Origin: an uncultured Pseudobutyrivibrio sp. | GTDB taxonomy: Bacteria > Bacillota > Clostridia > Lachnospirales > Lachnospiraceae | Length of the DNA: 34,465 nt | NCBI GenBank assembly: GCA_946403965.1 | Contig: CAMJBT010000032.1 | Location: 1-34,465, forward strand | Direction: 5' to 3' | Part shown: piece by piece, positions 32,540 through 34,465 of the stretch | How positions within the stretch are numbered: position 1 is the stretch's first letter | Layout: every line of letters begins with the position of its first letter | Made by a program: the position numbers and the translations under genes | The notes under the pieces: model-generated | Told to the model about the DNA's origin: nothing | Seen by the model: the letters and a program-made list of their open reading frames with translations, nothing else | Database searches by the model: none

Positions 32540-33775
32540 ATGAAAAAAAGGAAATTAATTGTATGTTTAGTGCTGCTTATAGTTGTTCTTGTAGGAATGG
32601 TTATTAGTGGCTTTGCTTTCTATGAGACAAAATCAGATCTTGTATATAAAGAAGTTTATGTGGAGGCAGGAACGTCACAATGCGATGTGAGTGAATTTTT
32701 AAAACGCCCTGAAAAGACAGCTAAGTTTACTAAAGATTCAAAGTTTGATGTGCTGGTCCCAGGTGATTATGATTTGAAGATACAATGGGATATGCCTGTA
32801 TTTGGCAGACAGACAGAACAAACTGTTTTGCATGTCCAGGATACAGTGGCACCAAAGGTCACACTTACCAAAGATTCTATAGATATGTATACAACAGCTT
32901 CAGCACCAACCTTGACGGATCTGGTAGATACAATTGATGACGTTACAAATTGCACAATTGATTTTGAAAAGGAATATGATTTTACAAAAGAAGGTCAATT
33001 TGATATAACAGTTGTGGTTACTGATGCCGGTGGAAATGAAACAAAATGTAGTGTCCCTTGCAAGGTAATTGAGGACACCACACCTCCAGAAATAAAAGGC
33101 GTAGAACCTTTGGTTATATCACAAGGAGATGCTGTTTCATTCAAAAAGAACGTTGAAGTAGTGGACGATTATGATGATAATCCAACACTTGAGGTAGACA
33201 ACTCAGGCGTGAATGTTGATAAGCGTGGAGTATACACAGTGAAATACATCGCAAAAGATGCGGCAGGTAATGAGTCCGAGGTTTCAACTACGGTAAAGAT
33301 TATCTCTGCAAAAATATCGGCAGCTACAGAAGAGGTAGTTTATGCAAAGGCCGATGAAATCCTTGCGGATATTATTACACCTGGTATGACTCAGTTGCAA
33401 CAGGCTAGGGCTGTATTTGATTGGGTCGTAAAGAACATAACATATTCTGAAACTGCAGGAATTGATGATGTATTATCTGCAGCCTACAAAGGTATGTTTA
33501 ATAGAATAGGAGACTGTACTGTTAAACAAAAAACAGCAGAGGTTATGCTTAATAGACTTGGTATCAAAAATATGGAAATTGAGAAAATTAGAGATACCAG
33601 AGGTCATTATTGGCTCCTAATTGATGTGGGGGAGGGCTGGTATCATTATGATCCTAATTTACAGCTTGATGGCACCCTTATCTTTTACTGGCATGATGCA
33701 GATTTATGGGAATATTCAAATGCACACAAAAATACACACAACTATGACCCAAGTAAGTATCCTCATATTCAATAA
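32540..33775 (+). CDS. Secreted or anchored protein: Ig-like repeats plus transglutaminase-like domain
   Basis: 411 residues from ATG 32540 (AGGG upstream); TTG 32534 is unlikely. An N-terminal hydrophobic anchor is followed by two bacterial Ig-like repeats with the DUF5011/HYR signature (DTVAPKVTL...VVTDAGGNE, DTTPPEIKG...YIAKDAAGNES). The final 140 residues are a transglutaminase-like domain with Cys326 (GDCTVKQ), His356 (RGHYWLLI) and Asp371 (YHYDPN). The complete triad suggests activity on cell-surface proteins or peptidoglycan. It sits between the papain-like gene and a lipoprotein gene. Confidence 0.85.
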   Translation: MKKRKLIVCLVLLIVVLVGMVISGFAFYETKSDLVYKEVYVEAGTSQCDVSEFLKRPEKTAKFTKDSKFDVLVPGDYDLKIQWDMPVFGRQTEQTVLHVQDTVAPKVTLTKDSIDMYTTASAPTLTDLVDTIDDVTNCTIDFEKEYDFTKEGQFDITVVVTDAGGNETKCSVPCKVIEDTTPPEIKGVEPLVISQGDAVSFKKNVEVVDDYDDNPTLEVDNSGVNVDKRGVYTVKYIAKDAAGNESEVSTTVKIISAKISAATEEVVYAKADEILADIITPGMTQLQQARAVFDWVVKNITYSETAGIDDVLSAAYKGMFNRIGDCTVKQKTAEVMLNRLGIKNMEIEKIRDTRGHYWLLIDVGEGWYHYDPNLQLDGTLIFYWHDADLWEYSNAHKNTHNYDPSKYPHIQ

Positions 33776-33816
33776 CCTGAGTGATGGTTGTGGTTTAAAT
33801 GCAAAGGAGAATATAA

Positions 33817-34359
33817 ATGAAAAAAAGAATTTTGATTTTTAGTATGATTTCTGTAATGGCATTTACTATGTTTGCCTGTGGCAACTCAGATGATACAAAA
33901 GTGATTGAGTCTAGCGCAAACGTTGGTACAGAATCAACAAGTTCATCTAGCAAAGCAGGGGGATATGTTTTTCATTACAATGATTTGCAGATAGGAGTGG
34001 ATGAAGATGCAGCCCCTATAGTTGAAAAGCTGGGAGAGCCTAGTCAGTATTTCGAATCACCTAGTTGTGCAGCAGATGGTATTGGTAAACTTTATACCTA
34101 CAATGACTTTGAAATTCAGACATATCCAGAAGGAGACAAGGATTTAATACTTTATGTTCGTCTTCGCACAGATAATGTTGCAACAGATGAAGGCCTAGAT
34201 CTATCTAGCACCAAAGAAGATATAATTTCAGCATATGGCAATCCTACGGCAGAAGCCACAGGCTCTATGACATATGAAAATAATGGTGTCTCACTTGTGT
34301 TTATTTTTGATGGCGATAGCCTTAGCTCTATTGAGTATGATAGTGAGATGAATAAGTAA
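33817..34359 (+). CDS. Lipoprotein of unknown function
   Basis: 180 residues. A type II signal ends in FACG (Cys21), with a Ser/Thr-rich linker to about residue 47. The rest is a globular part with two similar halves: FHYNDLQIGVDEDAAPIVEKLGEP, and later LDLSSTKEDIISAYGNP. Both contain a 'GxP after helix' pattern reminiscent of SmpA/BamE-like or PepSY-like small repeats, but I do not assign a family. AAAGGAG precedes ATG 33817. It probably shares a transcript with the Ig/transglutaminase gene 41 bases upstream. Confidence 0.8.
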   Translation: MKKRILIFSMISVMAFTMFACGNSDDTKVIESSANVGTESTSSSSKAGGYVFHYNDLQIGVDEDAAPIVEKLGEPSQYFESPSCAADGIGKLYTYNDFEIQTYPEGDKDLILYVRLRTDNVATDEGLDLSSTKEDIISAYGNPTAEATGSMTYENNGVSLVFIFDGDSLSSIEYDSEMNK

Positions 34360-34465
34360 TTATTTATAATTGAAGCATACAGAAAAAACAAAGGGATTTT
34401 TTAGCCTTGTAAGATTAGGGTGTCAAAAGATAGTTTGTTTTGACTACTATATACTATTTGTACCT

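Noticed and set aside
1-34465. CRISPR array
   Set aside because: No regularly spaced direct repeats of 23-40 bases and no cas-like genes were seen.

Overview
The window is AT-rich DNA from a low-GC Gram-positive bacterium. It has strong AGGAGG-type ribosome binding sites, frequent TTG starts, lipoboxes and short operons. The mix of genes (a second-type ClpX, SseB-like protein, DegV, a folC/J-domain/MATE run, TM2 and DUF2752 proteins, TnpX-type large serine recombinases) suggests a Lachnospiraceae member, perhaps near Butyrivibrio/Pseudobutyrivibrio. That placement is inference; no rRNA is present.

Layout. (1) 1-390 is the C-terminal tail of a large serine recombinase whose body lies outside the window. 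(2) 570-5573 is an accessory block. A ribbon-helix-helix regulator and a small serine recombinase diverge from an operator-rich gap. Two 26-bp inverted sites, with Hin-type geometry, follow the recombinase gene. Then come TM2 and DUF2752 membrane proteins, a YARHG lipoprotein, an amidase lipoprotein and a broken secreted/membrane protein gene. (3) 5655-10601 is a decayed integrative element: an XRE repressor with its middle deleted, a 5'-truncated VapE, a small conserved-looking protein, an XRE regulator, a DinD-like protein and a frameshifted large serine recombinase. (4) 10749-16150 is a patchwork: an acyltransferase, a frameshifted methyltransferase, a BECR-nuclease-like protein, an unknown protein, a second XRE regulator followed by a truncated copy of the BECR-like gene, a truncated lipoprotein and a peptidoglycan-binding stub. 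(5) From 16238 on the DNA looks like stable chromosome: GNAT, GPH symporter, mscL, SseB-like, GDPD, lysophospholipase-like hydrolase, ClpX, CspA, transglutaminase-like protein, DegV, FolC, J-domain protein, MATE, a ParB-fold/HAD pair, tRNA-Gly(GCC) and a secreted papain-like/transglutaminase/lipoprotein run.

How parts may work together. The small recombinase, its inverted sites and the downstream envelope genes look like a phase-variation module: inversion of the 57-bp spacer could change transcription into the TM2/DUF2752 genes. The lysophospholipase-like hydrolase and GDPD could act in sequence on phospholipids. The accessory half contains several genes that each lack exactly one base, while the chromosomal half has none that I can see. 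This means either mobile-element decay or homopolymer undercalls in the data.
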